Source: Paenibacillus sp. FSL H8-0548 | GTDB lineage: Bacteria > Bacillota > Bacilli > Paenibacillales > Paenibacillaceae | Length of the DNA stretch: 64,000 nt | NCBI RefSeq assembly: GCF_038630985.1 | Contig: NZ_CP152049.1 | Location: forward strand, 2,995,501-3,059,500 | Direction of reading: 5' to 3' | Shown: positions 18,406 through 28,016 of the stretch, piece after piece | Numbering within the stretch: the stretch's first letter is position 1 | How the letters are laid out: each line of letters starts with the position of its first letter | The notes under the pieces: model-generated | The model's input: the letters and a program-made list of their open reading frames with translations, nothing else | The model's database searches: none | What the model was told of the DNA's origin: nothing | Translations under genes and position numbers: made by a program

Positions 18406-19419
18406 ATGCTGCGCGGAAAACAGACATGGTGGTTTGATAAACGACCGGTAATTATTGGCGAAGCGACGGTTGTAGGACCAGATGAAGGTGAAGGGCCGTT
18501 AGCTGCTGACTTTGATCTTGTCCACCCTGAGCTGGATATGCAGCAGAAAAGCTGGGAGAAGGCCGAAAGACTGCTCCTTGAGCAAGCTTCTGAGTTTGCG
18601 GTTCAAAATGCCGGTATCGAGCGTGATCAGCTTCAATTTTTTATCGGCGGCGATTTAATGAATCAAATTATTAGCAACAGCTTTGCCGCCCGTTCGCTTG
18701 GCGTGCCGTATATCGGCGTGTTCGGCGCTTGCTCTACCTCGATGGAGACGCTGGCGCTGGCATCTATGCTCGTTAACTCAGGTTCAGCAACCCATGTGCT
18801 TGCCGGAACATGCAGCCACAACTGTACGGTGGAGAAACAGTTTCGTTATCCGACAGAGTATGGCTCTCAGAAGCCGCCAACGGCTCAATATACGGTTACC
18901 GGAGCAGGAGCTGCTGTCGTTGCCGCTAAAGGGGAGGGGCCAGTCGTAGAATGTGCGACGATCGGCAAGGTCATTGATTTAGGCATTACGGATCCGTTTA
19001 ATATGGGGGCGGCAATGGCTCCAGCGGCGGTCGATACGATTCAAGCACATTTTAACGATACGGGTCGAAGGCCTGGTGATTATGATCTTATTGTTACTGG
19101 TGATTTGGCTGGTGTAGGTCATCCCATTGCGAAGGAGCTGCTGCTGCAAAACGGCGTACCCATGAATGATACGGTGTTTGGCGATTGTGGTCTCATGGTA
19201 TACGATGTCCAGAAGCAAAAGGTGCAAGCGGGCGGCAGCGGCTGCGGTTGTTCAGCGGTAGTAACCTATGGACATCTGTTGAAAAGAATTAAAAAAGGTG
19301 AACTGAATCGAATTCTCGTTGTTGCTACAGGAGCACTGCTGTCTCCGCTCTCCTATCAGCAAGGCGAGAGTATTCCATGTATTGCGCATGCGGTGGCAAT
19401 TAGCGCTGGAAAGGGGTAA
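18406..19419 (+). CDS. spoVAD: Stage V sporulation protein AD
   Basis: The ATG at 18406 follows GGGAGGT; it starts directly after the spoVAC stop. The 337-residue protein has a thiolase-like fold (FGACSTSMETLA around a Cys, and GDLAGVGHP later) and is soluble. SpoVAD binds dipicolinic acid and sits on the spore inner membrane with the other SpoVA proteins. Length and motifs are normal for the family. Confidence 0.96.
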   Translation: MLRGKQTWWFDKRPVIIGEATVVGPDEGEGPLAADFDLVHPELDMQQKSWEKAERLLLEQASEFAVQNAGIERDQLQFFIGGDLMNQIISNSFAARSLGVPYIGVFGACSTSMETLALASMLVNSGSATHVLAGTCSHNCTVEKQFRYPTEYGSQKPPTAQYTVTGAGAAVVAAKGEGPVVECATIGKVIDLGITDPFNMGAAMAPAAVDTIQAHFNDTGRRPGDYDLIVTGDLAGVGHPIAKELLLQNGVPMNDTVFGDCGLMVYDVQKQKVQAGGSGCGCSAVVTYGHLLKRIKKGELNRILVVATGALLSPLSYQQGESIPCIAHAVAISAGKG

Positions 19420-19422
19420 GCC

Positions 19423-19773
19423 ATGATTTTTTTATGGGCGTTTTTGATTGGCGGAGGGATTTGCGTCATTGGTCAGCTTATGTTCGATGTTCTTAAGCTC
19501 ACACCAGCGCACACGATGTCTATTCTGGTCGTGATTGGTGCGATCGTGGATGGTGTTGGCTTATATGAGCCTTTGGTCAAGTTTGCCGGAGCAGGGGCTA
19601 CTGTACCCATTACAAGCTTTGGTAACGCGCTAGTTCATGGGGCGCTGACGGAGCTTCATGATCAAGGTTGGATCGGTGTCATATCCGGTATTTTCAAAGT
19701 AACGAGCGCCGGTATATCGTCTGCCATTATTTTCTCCTTTTTGGCAGCACTTGTAGTTAGACCGAAGGGTTAG
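19423..19773 (+). CDS. spoVAE: Stage V sporulation protein AE (AEb type)
   Basis: A 116-residue membrane protein starting four bases after spoVAD with AAAGGGG upstream. It shares with SpoVAC the pattern LIGGGICVIGQ and VGLYEPLVKFAGAGATVPITSFG. It is the third channel component for dipicolinate movement. The cluster has no spoVAA, spoVAB or spoVAF in this window. Confidence 0.95.
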   Translation: MIFLWAFLIGGGICVIGQLMFDVLKLTPAHTMSILVVIGAIVDGVGLYEPLVKFAGAGATVPITSFGNALVHGALTELHDQGWIGVISGIFKVTSAGISSAIIFSFLAALVVRPKG

Positions 19774-19787
19774 CAATTGATTAATTC

Positions 19788-19823
19788 AACTGGAGGATCC
19801 TGTGGGATCTTCCAATTTTTTTT
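19788..19823 (+). terminator. Terminator after spoVAE
   Basis: AACTGGAGGATCC pairs with GGATCTTCCAATT around a four-base loop, followed by eight T. Confidence 0.9.
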
Positions 19824-19911
19824 GTGGCGAAAAAGTTTGTATACCCTATTGAATGTACTGTAAAATAGTAGTATTAAACATGAGCTTAGGCATTCATTGG
19901 GAGGTAATGAA

Positions 19912-20868
19912 ATGGATATTCGTCCTGCAGACATGCAATTATGTGCTACTATTCTACGAAGCTTAGAATCCTGTATTCTTGGTAAACAGGAGGAAATTCA
20001 GAGATTACTCATCGCCGTTATTGCAGGCGGACATGTATTGCTCGAAGATGTGCCGGGCACTGGCAAGACACAGCTGGTGAAAGCACTGGCAAAATCAATT
20101 GGCGGACAATTTCGCAGGATTCAATGCAATCCGGATTTGCTTCCGACCGATATTACGGGCGTATCCATCTATCATCCTAAGCAGGAAACCTTCCTGTTTC
20201 GACCGGGTCCGATCATGGCCAATATTTTATTAGCTGATGAAATCAATCGTGCTACTACAAAGACGCAGTCGGCTTTGCTGGAGGCTATGGAAGAAGGACA
20301 TGTAACGGTTGATGGCGATACATACGAGCTCCCTCGACCTTTCGTGCTGCTTGCTACTCAAAACCCTATAGAATTTGAAGGCACCTATACTCTTCCTGAA
20401 GCGCAGCTTGACCGATTTATGATGAAGCTGTCGCTCGGTTATCCGAGTGAATCGGATGAGCAAAGCATGGTGCTATCTAATGAAGGAATACATCCATCTG
20501 ATCGGATCGAACAGATGATTGACATAACAGATATGCTGCATATTCAGGAGCAGGTGCTGAAGGTACACATCGATGATGCAGTTGGGAAATACTTGGTTGG
20601 CCTAGTTAGAGGTACTAGAGAACATGCTAATATTATGCTTGGTGCAAGCCCTCGTGCAGCATTAGCGCTTGCAAGAGCCGCTAAAGCAAGTGCTTATATT
20701 CAGCAGCGCCAATTCGTTACTCCTGATGATGTGAAGGAGCTGGCTCCCTATGTACTCTCCCATAGACTGCTTCTTCGAACGGAAGCTAGAATGAACGGGC
20801 TTAAAGCAGAGGATATCGTTTCGCAAATTATACAGTCTACCAAAGTGCCGGTTCGGCTAGAGCGTTAA
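19912..20868 (+). CDS. MoxR family AAA+ ATPase
   Basis: The ATG at 19912 is six bases after GGAGGT; a TTG at 19897 overlaps that site. The 318-residue protein has Walker A GTGKTQ, Walker B LLADEINRA, sensor 1 ATQNPIEFEGTY and the arginine finger region EAQLDRFMMK. MoxR ATPases act as chaperone-like partners of the DUF58 and transglutaminase proteins encoded next to them. It opens a three-gene operon; the stop is four bases before the DUF58 start. Confidence 0.93.
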   Translation: MDIRPADMQLCATILRSLESCILGKQEEIQRLLIAVIAGGHVLLEDVPGTGKTQLVKALAKSIGGQFRRIQCNPDLLPTDITGVSIYHPKQETFLFRPGPIMANILLADEINRATTKTQSALLEAMEEGHVTVDGDTYELPRPFVLLATQNPIEFEGTYTLPEAQLDRFMMKLSLGYPSESDEQSMVLSNEGIHPSDRIEQMIDITDMLHIQEQVLKVHIDDAVGKYLVGLVRGTREHANIMLGASPRAALALARAAKASAYIQQRQFVTPDDVKELAPYVLSHRLLLRTEARMNGLKAEDIVSQIIQSTKVPVRLER

Positions 20869-20872
20869 GCTG

Positions 20873-22120
20873 ATGACAGCGATCAAATCCACGAGGCTGC
20901 GTTGGCAGCTTGTCGCAGTGATCTATACGACCAGTCTTTGTTATTTCTTATTTCAAGGCGGCAAGACCGCATTTATGCTCTTTATGATTTTAAATTTATT
21001 GCTGGTTTATTTATTGCTCGGCAAGTGGAGCGGGATTAACAAAGTAACAGGCAGCCGCATCTATAGCATGCCGGGAATGATGTCGCATGATCACTCCTTA
21101 TCGGCAGGAAGCTCCCTTGAGGTGAGCCTGCAAGTAAAAGTTCCAGGCTATTATCCATTGCCTTATGTTATCGTAAGAGACCAGCTGCAGCGTCATAACG
21201 GCCAGCGATTAGCTTTCGAAACCTCATTCGTTCCGAACTGGAAACGAAGCGGCCAAGTGGCCTATCAGACCCCTCCTCTCCAACGGGGAGAATACCGTTT
21301 CACAAATACGCAGTGCTTATCCTACGATGTGTTTGGATTGTTTGAACATGCGGGTCAATTCGGAGCAGAGTCGGTATTTAGCGTTCTTCCGCAAACGGTG
21401 GCGCTAAGGCAGTGGAACGGCGTTCAGCGTGGAATTCGCGGTCCGTATTCCCATGCTATTGCCTCCCGTTCTGCGAAGGAAACGACGCAAATTAATGGTG
21501 TTCGAGAGTATTTATATGGTGATCGCTTGTCGCGCGTGCACTGGAATGCAACCGCCAAGACGGGAGAATGGAAATCAAAGGCTTTCGAGCGTGAATCGCT
21601 TCCGCGTACACTTGTCATTCTGGATCGTAATCCAAGCGGCTATAGCGGAGAGCTGGCGACACGCTTCGAGATCGCTGTATCGGCAGCCGCATCGCTATTA
21701 GAGAATGGTTTAAAGGATGATACGGCTATGGGGCTGCTCTCCATTGGCGAGGCAATGACGATGATTGGACCAAGAGCTGGCATGGATCAGCGAAATTTGC
21801 TATTGAAGCATCTGACCTTTGTGGATGCTGATGCACCACGACCGCTTTACTCTTCATTGAAGAGGGCGGACGCTATGCTTGAGCCGGGAAGCTTCGCGGT
21901 CGTCGTAACGCCCGAAACGGGCGTGGAGGTCATTCGGAGCATGGAGTTTCTCTCACGTAAAGGGATTACGCCTTGCCTGCTTCATATTTCCTCTTCCGTT
22001 GATGCGCTTAGCCATAACACTTCTTGGAAGAAGGTAATAAGAGAGCGGGGCTGGCCTGTATTTGAGATTCGCCAACTGCAAGAGCTCCCTGCCGCGCTGG
22101 AAGGGAGTGGTATGGCATGA
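20873..22120 (+). CDS. DUF58 domain membrane protein
   Basis: A 415-residue protein with two N-terminal membrane helices (about 13-50), a beta-rich domain, and the DUF58 signature GVREYLYGDRLSRVHWNATAK. The C-terminal half resembles a von Willebrand factor A fold, without a clear complete MIDAS. It is the middle gene of the MoxR-DUF58-transglutaminase cassette, which is widespread but poorly understood. The stop overlaps the next gene by four bases (ATGA), so translation is coupled. Confidence 0.9.
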   Translation: MTAIKSTRLRWQLVAVIYTTSLCYFLFQGGKTAFMLFMILNLLLVYLLLGKWSGINKVTGSRIYSMPGMMSHDHSLSAGSSLEVSLQVKVPGYYPLPYVIVRDQLQRHNGQRLAFETSFVPNWKRSGQVAYQTPPLQRGEYRFTNTQCLSYDVFGLFEHAGQFGAESVFSVLPQTVALRQWNGVQRGIRGPYSHAIASRSAKETTQINGVREYLYGDRLSRVHWNATAKTGEWKSKAFERESLPRTLVILDRNPSGYSGELATRFEIAVSAAASLLENGLKDDTAMGLLSIGEAMTMIGPRAGMDQRNLLLKHLTFVDADAPRPLYSSLKRADAMLEPGSFAVVVTPETGVEVIRSMEFLSRKGITPCLLHISSSVDALSHNTSWKKVIRERGWPVFEIRQLQELPAALEGSGMA

Positions 22121-24372
22121 AGACGATGACGAAATCGATTTTAACCTATGTAACTGCCAACTGGTATGAGAAGCTGAAATTATTGTTTATCGCTATTATT
22201 CTTTCGAATACGATTTCTGTTTTTGAAGGCTACTGGTGGGAAGAAACTTTCGCCATCGTGTATTACACCTTATACACAGCTGTGGCCATTGACTTGCTAT
22301 TGCCGCTAAAACTGAGGTTTCTTAAGCTTTTTCTACAAGTTTCAGCAGCTATATTTATTACTACTCAGCTGGCTGTAATGGATTGGATTATTACGCCTCC
22401 GCAGCGCTGGCAGGAGCTGGTTTGGTGGCTGCAAGCACATATTGTACAGCTGAATCCGTTTATTTGGATCAGTCTGGCTCTGCTTTTTCTTTATTTATTG
22501 TTCGCTTTATGGACGACGTCGCGAATCCGGATGTTTGGATTTGTCGGGACTAGTCTACTGCTGCTGACGATTTCAGACTCCTTTACTCCGATTTGGCTGT
22601 GGGATGAAGTTGGCATGGTTGTGTTTATTGGATTGCTCTGGCTCGTTGCCAGTCATCTATCACGACTGCAGCGCGAGCATCCGAGCAGTTGGGGAGAACT
22701 TGTTGAATATCCTATTCAATTAATTATACCGATCGCACTTGTGCTATCCGTGCTTATGGTTGTTGGAATCAATATGCCTTCACTTTCTCCAATCCTACAG
22801 GATCCATATACGATATGGAAGGAAGCGAAGGGAGAGCGAGTGCAAGTATTTCTTGGCGATAAAGGAACGGAATCGTTCAAACCAAGCAGCACGGGCAATG
22901 CGAGCTCTGGCTACAGCAGAAACGATGAAAAGCTCGGTGGAGGCTTTGAATTTGATTATTCTCCGATGATGACTGTCACGACCTCGCACCGCAGCTATTG
23001 GCGCGGGGAATCGAAAGCGCTGTACACCGGAAACGGATGGGCGGAGGCTGATGCGGAGAAGGATCTTGAAGAGTTCAATCGCATTGCGAAAGGGGAGGCG
23101 TTCTCCTCATTCGACGACCCTCCTGCAGCTGGAATTACCGAAGTCAATCAGATTGTTGCGATGATTCGCAAGGATGTATATCCGATCCTGTTCGCAGCGG
23201 CACCAATCAATAGGTTGAACTGGGTTGATAATGATGAGTCTCCCCTTCCAACGGGCTTGGTCTGGGAGCCAAGCTCAAATGAGTTGAGACTTCTAAACTG
23301 GAATATGAAAAATCGGAAATATCCAGAAACCTACTCGGTTACATCATCCGTGCCGGTGCTGGATGAAGCTCTTTTGCGGGAAGCGAATGCTGGTTGGGCA
23401 AATGCAGCTGATGCTTCACGTTACGCTTTTTATTTGCAGCTTCCTGATTCGTTGCCTGAACGCGTCAAGCAGCTGGCAGAGCAAGTAACTGCTGAGGCAA
23501 CGAATGATTATGATCGGGCGAAATTGCTGGAAACCTATTTGCGGATGAATTTTAATTACAACAACCTGCCAGATGAATCCAAGCTTACGGGTTCGACTTC
23601 AGATTTCGTCGACAAGTTTTTATTTGAGCTCAAAGAAGGCTATTGTGATTACTTTTCAACGTCCATGGCTGTAATGGCTAGAAGTTTAGGACTGCCGACG
23701 AGATGGGTGAAGGGCTTCGCACCGGGTGTGCTTCCTGTTAACGATTATGGTCCTCCAGGTGAGTTTATGGATGAAAACATAAATCCAAGCGGTGCAGGCA
23801 CGTATACTGTCCGGAATTCGGATGCACATTCGTGGATTGAAATTTATTTTGAAGGCTTTGGCTGGATTCCATTCGAAGCTACGGCAGGCTTCTCGTTCCC
23901 GTATACGATTGCGGAGGATGAGGAGGTCGTATTGCCAGAGGTTGATCTGAGTGAGAGTGATACTTCGGTAGCTGACAAGGCCAAGTCCTCGTCGAACTCT
24001 AAGCTTTGGACTTGGATTTCTGTCTCCCTGCTGCTCGTAACTGCTGCTGTATGGGTGATCCTTCGTCGTGATAAGCTGGTCACAGCCTATCATAAGCTGC
24101 GTCATGGCTCCTATACGTCGAATGATCGGATCGTGCTTGAGACGCATAAGCTGCTTCGTATTTGCAAGAAGAGAGGTATGGAGCGGGAAGAGCATGAAAC
24201 GATTCGAGAAGCAGTTCTGCGCTGGTCACAAAGCCATAAGCGGCTTCGCAATGATTTGGGCGCAGTGCTGAATGACTTCGAGAGAGCTAAATACAGTCCG
24301 GTTATGGCGACCTCCGAGGAAGCGGAACGATTCGTATTGAAAGTGAGATCATTAATTGATCAATTAAGGTAA
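22117..24372 (+). CDS. TgpA-like transmembrane transglutaminase-like protein
   Basis: A 751-residue protein. About six membrane helices fill residues 15-215; an extracytoplasmic region with the transglutaminase-like core follows: Cys510 in EGYCDYFSTSMAVMARSLG, His571 in SDAHSWIEIY, and Glu in GWIPFEAT at the third catalytic position, as in TgpA relatives. Another helix near 630-650 leads into a cytoplasmic tail with a DUF4129-like helical region. It probably acts on cell-surface protein or peptide substrates and is energised or assembled with the MoxR ATPase. The substrate is unknown. Confidence 0.9.
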   Translation: MKTMTKSILTYVTANWYEKLKLLFIAIILSNTISVFEGYWWEETFAIVYYTLYTAVAIDLLLPLKLRFLKLFLQVSAAIFITTQLAVMDWIITPPQRWQELVWWLQAHIVQLNPFIWISLALLFLYLLFALWTTSRIRMFGFVGTSLLLLTISDSFTPIWLWDEVGMVVFIGLLWLVASHLSRLQREHPSSWGELVEYPIQLIIPIALVLSVLMVVGINMPSLSPILQDPYTIWKEAKGERVQVFLGDKGTESFKPSSTGNASSGYSRNDEKLGGGFEFDYSPMMTVTTSHRSYWRGESKALYTGNGWAEADAEKDLEEFNRIAKGEAFSSFDDPPAAGITEVNQIVAMIRKDVYPILFAAAPINRLNWVDNDESPLPTGLVWEPSSNELRLLNWNMKNRKYPETYSVTSSVPVLDEALLREANAGWANAADASRYAFYLQLPDSLPERVKQLAEQVTAEATNDYDRAKLLETYLRMNFNYNNLPDESKLTGSTSDFVDKFLFELKEGYCDYFSTSMAVMARSLGLPTRWVKGFAPGVLPVNDYGPPGEFMDENINPSGAGTYTVRNSDAHSWIEIYFEGFGWIPFEATAGFSFPYTIAEDEEVVLPEVDLSESDTSVADKAKSSSNSKLWTWISVSLLLVTAAVWVILRRDKLVTAYHKLRHGSYTSNDRIVLETHKLLRICKKRGMEREEHETIREAVLRWSQSHKRLRNDLGAVLNDFERAKYSPVMATSEEAERFVLKVRSLIDQLR

Positions 24373-24378
24373 TTAGAC

Positions 24379-24419
24379 AAATACCGCATGCCAGAGAAAT
24401 TGGTAGCGGTATTTTTTTG
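24379..24419 (+). terminator. Terminator after the MoxR/DUF58/transglutaminase operon
   Basis: AAATACCGC pairs with GCGGTATTT, with inner bases TGCCA/TTGGTA, followed by seven T. Confidence 0.88.
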
Positions 24420-24446
24420 CAACGAATTTGGTTTCTATGGTATAGT
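24417..24446 (+). promoter_or_regulatory. Promoter of the yqeG operon
   Basis: TTGCAA at 24417-24422 and TATAGT at 24441-24446, 18 bases apart, with a TGG extended -10. It lies immediately after the preceding terminator and 40 bases before yqeG. Confidence 0.6.
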
Positions 24447-24485
24447 TTCGTAAGATAGCAAGCAGAAAGCAGAGGGATATCCAAT

Positions 24486-25010
24486 ATGTTTGAACGGCTG
24501 TTGCCGCATATGCGCGTCAATACAGTATATGAAATTAACTTAGATGAGCTGCATGCAAGAGGCGTACGCGGCATCATTACGGATCTGGATAATACGCTTG
24601 TCGGTGCGAAGGAGGCGTTAGCTACGCCTGAACTTGTGCAGTGGCTTGATTATGTGCGCTCACGAGGCTTTCAGGTTGTTATCGTCTCTAATAATAATGA
24701 AACACGCGTAGGCAAGTTTGCCGCACCGCTGAATATTCCATATATTCATGCTGCGCGCAAGCCAGCAGGCAAAGCTTTCAGGAAAGCGCTTAGCTTGCTT
24801 GGATTAACTGCGGAGCAGTCTGTCGTCATCGGCGATCAAATGCTGACAGATGTACTGGGCGGGAATCGAATGGGACTATTCACGATTCTCGTTACGCCCA
24901 TCTCTCCCGCAGATGAAGGAGTCATGACTAGAGTCAATCGCCGGATCGAACGGTTTGCTTTAGTACGTTTAAGAAAAAAAGGGTTATGGTATGAGGGGGA
25001 AACAAAGTGA
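24486..25010 (+). CDS. yqeG: YqeG family HAD-type phosphatase
   Basis: A 174-residue protein with the HAD motif DLDNTLVGAKE (nucleophile Asp), motif II VIVSNN and motif IV VVIGDQMLTDVLGGNRMG. This is the YqeG/PGP phosphatase (HAD-IIIA) group found at the head of this operon in Bacillales. The substrate in vivo is not established. It starts the long yqeG-to-yqeM operon and overlaps yqeH. Confidence 0.94.
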   Translation: MFERLLPHMRVNTVYEINLDELHARGVRGIITDLDNTLVGAKEALATPELVQWLDYVRSRGFQVVIVSNNNETRVGKFAAPLNIPYIHAARKPAGKAFRKALSLLGLTAEQSVVIGDQMLTDVLGGNRMGLFTILVTPISPADEGVMTRVNRRIERFALVRLRKKGLWYEGETK

Positions 25011-26131
25011 TGGAACAACAGCTTAGTCAGTCACGTTCATGTGCAGGCTGCGGCGTGTCGCTTCAGTCGGAAAATATTGAATTGCCAGGATATTTGCCGG
25101 AAGGCGCAATGGAGCGCGACCCGGTTATTTGTCAGAGATGCTTCCGTATTCGTAATTATAATGAAGCTTCGTCTGTTGCCGTGGATCAGGACGACTTCTT
25201 AAAGCTGCTTGGCAGCATTGGAACGACGGATAGTCTCGTCGTTCACATCGTTGACTTGTATGATTTTGAAGGAAGCTTAATTTCTGGCCTGCAGCGATTC
25301 GTGGGCAACAATCCGGTACTGCTTGTCGTCAACAAAATCGATCTGCTGCCGAAAGCGATGAACGTTAACCGTCTTCGCAATTGGGTTCAAAAGCAAGCGA
25401 AGGAAGAAGGCCTGCGTACGGTTGATGTTGTACTTTGCAGCGCAAAACGGAATATGGGCTTCGAGCGTGTCATTGAAGCGCTTGAGCAATATCGCAATGG
25501 ACGCGATGTTTACGTCGTAGGTGCAACGAATGTGGGCAAGTCTACGCTGATCAATCGACTAATTCGTGATTATAGCGATATGGAGCGCGAGCTGACGACC
25601 TCCCGTTACCCGGGAACGACACTAGACGCTGTTCATATCCCGCTTGATGATGACAAGGCTATCATTGATACGCCAGGTATCGTTTATACGACCCGGATGA
25701 CAGAGGTCGTGCCGCGCAGCTTTTTGAGCTCGCTATTGCCGGACAAGCCGATCAAGCCGCTTGTTTATCAGCTCAATTCAGGCCAAACCTTGTTTATCGG
25801 CAGTCTCGTGCGATTTGATTTTGTCGAGGGTGACAGGCAGTCTTTCACGTTCTATGTGTCGAATGCGCTGAATATGCATCGTACGAAGCTGGAGCGGGCG
25901 GACGAGCTTTATGCGGACCATCGAGGTCAATTGCTTGGCGGTCCTTCGCTTGAAGAGCTGGAAACCATTCCAGCATGGACAAGGCACTCGCTTCGCGTGA
26001 AGCGCGGCTTGAACAAGGACGTCTTCATATCGGGGCTTGGCTGGATTCAGGTCAATGGTACGAGTGGAGCTGTTATTGACATTTATGCGCCAAAGGGCGT
26101 TAAGGTCATGCTTCGCGATTCCATGATTTAA
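25010..26131 (+). CDS. yqeH: Ribosome biogenesis GTPase YqeH
   Basis: The likely start is the ATG at 25010, which shares bases with the yqeG stop (TGATG) and has GAGGGGG about ten bases upstream. The 373-residue protein has an N-terminal zinc finger (CAGCG and CQRCF) and a circularly permuted GTPase domain: NKID (G4) comes before SAK (G5), GATNVGKST (G1) and DTPG (G3). A C-terminal TRAP-like domain follows. YqeH is needed for 30S subunit and 16S rRNA maturation in Bacillus subtilis. Confidence 0.96.
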   Translation: MEQQLSQSRSCAGCGVSLQSENIELPGYLPEGAMERDPVICQRCFRIRNYNEASSVAVDQDDFLKLLGSIGTTDSLVVHIVDLYDFEGSLISGLQRFVGNNPVLLVVNKIDLLPKAMNVNRLRNWVQKQAKEEGLRTVDVVLCSAKRNMGFERVIEALEQYRNGRDVYVVGATNVGKSTLINRLIRDYSDMERELTTSRYPGTTLDAVHIPLDDDKAIIDTPGIVYTTRMTEVVPRSFLSSLLPDKPIKPLVYQLNSGQTLFIGSLVRFDFVEGDRQSFTFYVSNALNMHRTKLERADELYADHRGQLLGGPSLEELETIPAWTRHSLRVKRGLNKDVFISGLGWIQVNGTSGAVIDIYAPKGVKVMLRDSMI

Positions 26132-26160
26132 TTCAATGGCTTCGAAAGGGGTAATCCACT

Positions 26161-27030
26161 GTGACGATTGTAGAAGCAGGAAATCGGATTGACAGCAATA
26201 CGATTTTGTACGGCGTAATCGGTAATCCAATTCGTCATTCAAAATCACCTATTATGATGAACCGTGCCTTCCGGGAAACGGGAATTAACGGCGTATATAC
26301 TGCTTTTCATATTACAAGCGACCGAATAAAGGATTTTGCTGCCGGCGTTCGGGCAATGGGCATTCGCGGCATTAACGTGACGATTCCTCACAAGCTCGAT
26401 ATTATGGCTGTATTAGATGATATCGACGCTGGCGCACAAGCAATTGGCGCAGTCAATACGATTGTGAACGATGATGGAAAGCTGATTGGCTATAATACGG
26501 ACGGTATTGGATATGTTCGTTCTTTAAAGGAAGAAGCAGAGCCTGTGCTCGCGGGCAAACGAATCGTCGTCATTGGCGCAGGGGGAGCGGCCAGAGGTAT
26601 CGTCTATGCGCTGTCAGCTGAGCAGCCGGCTCGCATTACGATCGCCAATCGTTCCCTTGATCGTGCCAAGGAGCTGGCGAATACGTTCAAAGACAAAGCA
26701 GAAATTGAGGCGGTTGCAAACGAATCGCTTCAGGATGCTTGCCAGCAAGCGGATATTGTTATCAATACGACGTCCATAGGCATGTACCCTAATATGGATG
26801 CTGTTCCTATCGATGCACAATGGCTGAAGCCAGGCGCGGTAGCGAGCGATTTAATCTACAACCCGCTCAAAACAAAGTTCCTTCAGCAAGCGGAGCAGCG
26901 CGGCTGTCGTATTCATGGCGGGCTCGGCATGTTTATCAATCAAGGCGCTTTCGCTTTCGAATATTGGACAGGCCGGCCTGCGCCAGTTGCAGCGATGCGT
27001 GAGACTGTACTAGCCGCATTACAAAGCTAA
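26161..27030 (+). CDS. aroE: Shikimate dehydrogenase
   Basis: A 289-residue protein starting with GTG after AAAGGGGT. The substrate-binding domain has NPIRHSKSPIMMNRAF and NVTIPHK (catalytic Lys), then the NADP-binding domain with GAGGAARG and ANRS. It reduces 3-dehydroshikimate to shikimate in aromatic amino acid synthesis. Its place between yqeH and yhbY is the conserved Bacillales order (aroD in B. subtilis naming). Confidence 0.96.
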   Translation: MTIVEAGNRIDSNTILYGVIGNPIRHSKSPIMMNRAFRETGINGVYTAFHITSDRIKDFAAGVRAMGIRGINVTIPHKLDIMAVLDDIDAGAQAIGAVNTIVNDDGKLIGYNTDGIGYVRSLKEEAEPVLAGKRIVVIGAGGAARGIVYALSAEQPARITIANRSLDRAKELANTFKDKAEIEAVANESLQDACQQADIVINTTSIGMYPNMDAVPIDAQWLKPGAVASDLIYNPLKTKFLQQAEQRGCRIHGGLGMFINQGAFAFEYWTGRPAPVAAMRETVLAALQS

Positions 27031-27089
27031 TTGTCATTATATTAAACTAACACAAACGAATTATTGAGATGAAAGAAGGCACAACTATT

Positions 27090-27395
27090 ATGCTTACAGG
27101 CAAACAAAAACGTTATTTAAGATCACTCGCTCATCATTTGACACCTATTTTCCAGGTTGGAAAGGGCGGTACGAACGATCATCTTGTTCGGCATATTGTA
27201 GAAGCTATCGAGTCACGCGAGCTGATCAAAGTTTCCGTACTGAACAACTGTCTAGACGACCCTAAAGAAATCGGCGCAGAGGTCGCAAAATCAGCTGGAG
27301 CTGAGCTGGTTCAAGTCATTGGCAAGACTATCGTTTTGTACAAGGAATCCAAGGACAACAAACAAATTGAGCTTCCTAAACCAGCTCGCAAATAA
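27090..27395 (+). CDS. yhbY: YhbY family RNA-binding protein (CRM domain)
   Basis: The ATG at 27090 is preferred over an upstream in-frame ATG because AAAGAAGG lies about nine bases before it. The 101-residue protein is one CRM domain with LTGKQKRYLRSLAHHL and the QVGKGG loop (a GxxG RNA-binding motif). YhbY (YqeI in B. subtilis) associates with the large-subunit precursor. It continues the operon with yqeH and nadD. Confidence 0.95.
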   Translation: MLTGKQKRYLRSLAHHLTPIFQVGKGGTNDHLVRHIVEAIESRELIKVSVLNNCLDDPKEIGAEVAKSAGAELVQVIGKTIVLYKESKDNKQIELPKPARK

Positions 27396-27425
27396 TCAGT
27401 ACGCATGTAAGGGGGCTTTCGGCAC

Positions 27426-28016
27426 GTGAGTAAGATTGGTATTATGGGCGGAACCTTTGATCCCATCCACATCGGTCATCTAATAGCGGCAGAAACAGCG
27501 CGGGAGCAATGTGAGCTTGATGAGATCTGGTTCATCCCCTCGTATGGTCCGCCGCTTAAGCCGAATGAGCCCGGCGTCAGCGGACAGCGGCGATATGAGA
27601 TGGTTTGCAGCGCCATCGAAAGCAATTCGGCTTTTCGCGCGCTTGATCTTGAGCTGGAGCGTGGCGGAATCAGTTATTCCTATGATACGATCATGGAGCT
27701 GAAGCGACGTTATCCCCATAACATTTTCTCCTATATTATCGGGTCTGACCGTATAAATGATCTTCCACAATGGTTTAACATTGAGCAGCTTGCTGCTCAT
27801 ATTACATTTATCGGACTAGCGCGGCCTGAAACACCGATCCAAATGGCTGACCTGCCTAGTTATTTGCAAGAAAGAATTCGGCTGATTCATATGCCTGCTA
27901 TTGAAATTTCGTCAACCGTAATTAGAAGCAGAGCAAGCGCCGGGCAATCCGTTGCATATTTAGTACCGGATTCTGTGAATAGCTATATAAGGAGGCACAG
28001 GCTTTATGAATCGTGA
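27426..28016 (+). CDS. nadD: Nicotinate-nucleotide adenylyltransferase
   Basis: A 196-residue protein beginning with GTG after AAGGGGG. It shows the nucleotidyltransferase signature GGTFDPIHIGHL and the C-terminal ISSTVIRSR motif. It joins nicotinate mononucleotide with ATP to give deamido-NAD. The 3' end overlaps yqeK by 11 bases, so the two are translationally linked. Confidence 0.96.
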   Translation: MSKIGIMGGTFDPIHIGHLIAAETAREQCELDEIWFIPSYGPPLKPNEPGVSGQRRYEMVCSAIESNSAFRALDLELERGGISYSYDTIMELKRRYPHNIFSYIIGSDRINDLPQWFNIEQLAAHITFIGLARPETPIQMADLPSYLQERIRLIHMPAIEISSTVIRSRASAGQSVAYLVPDSVNSYIRRHRLYES

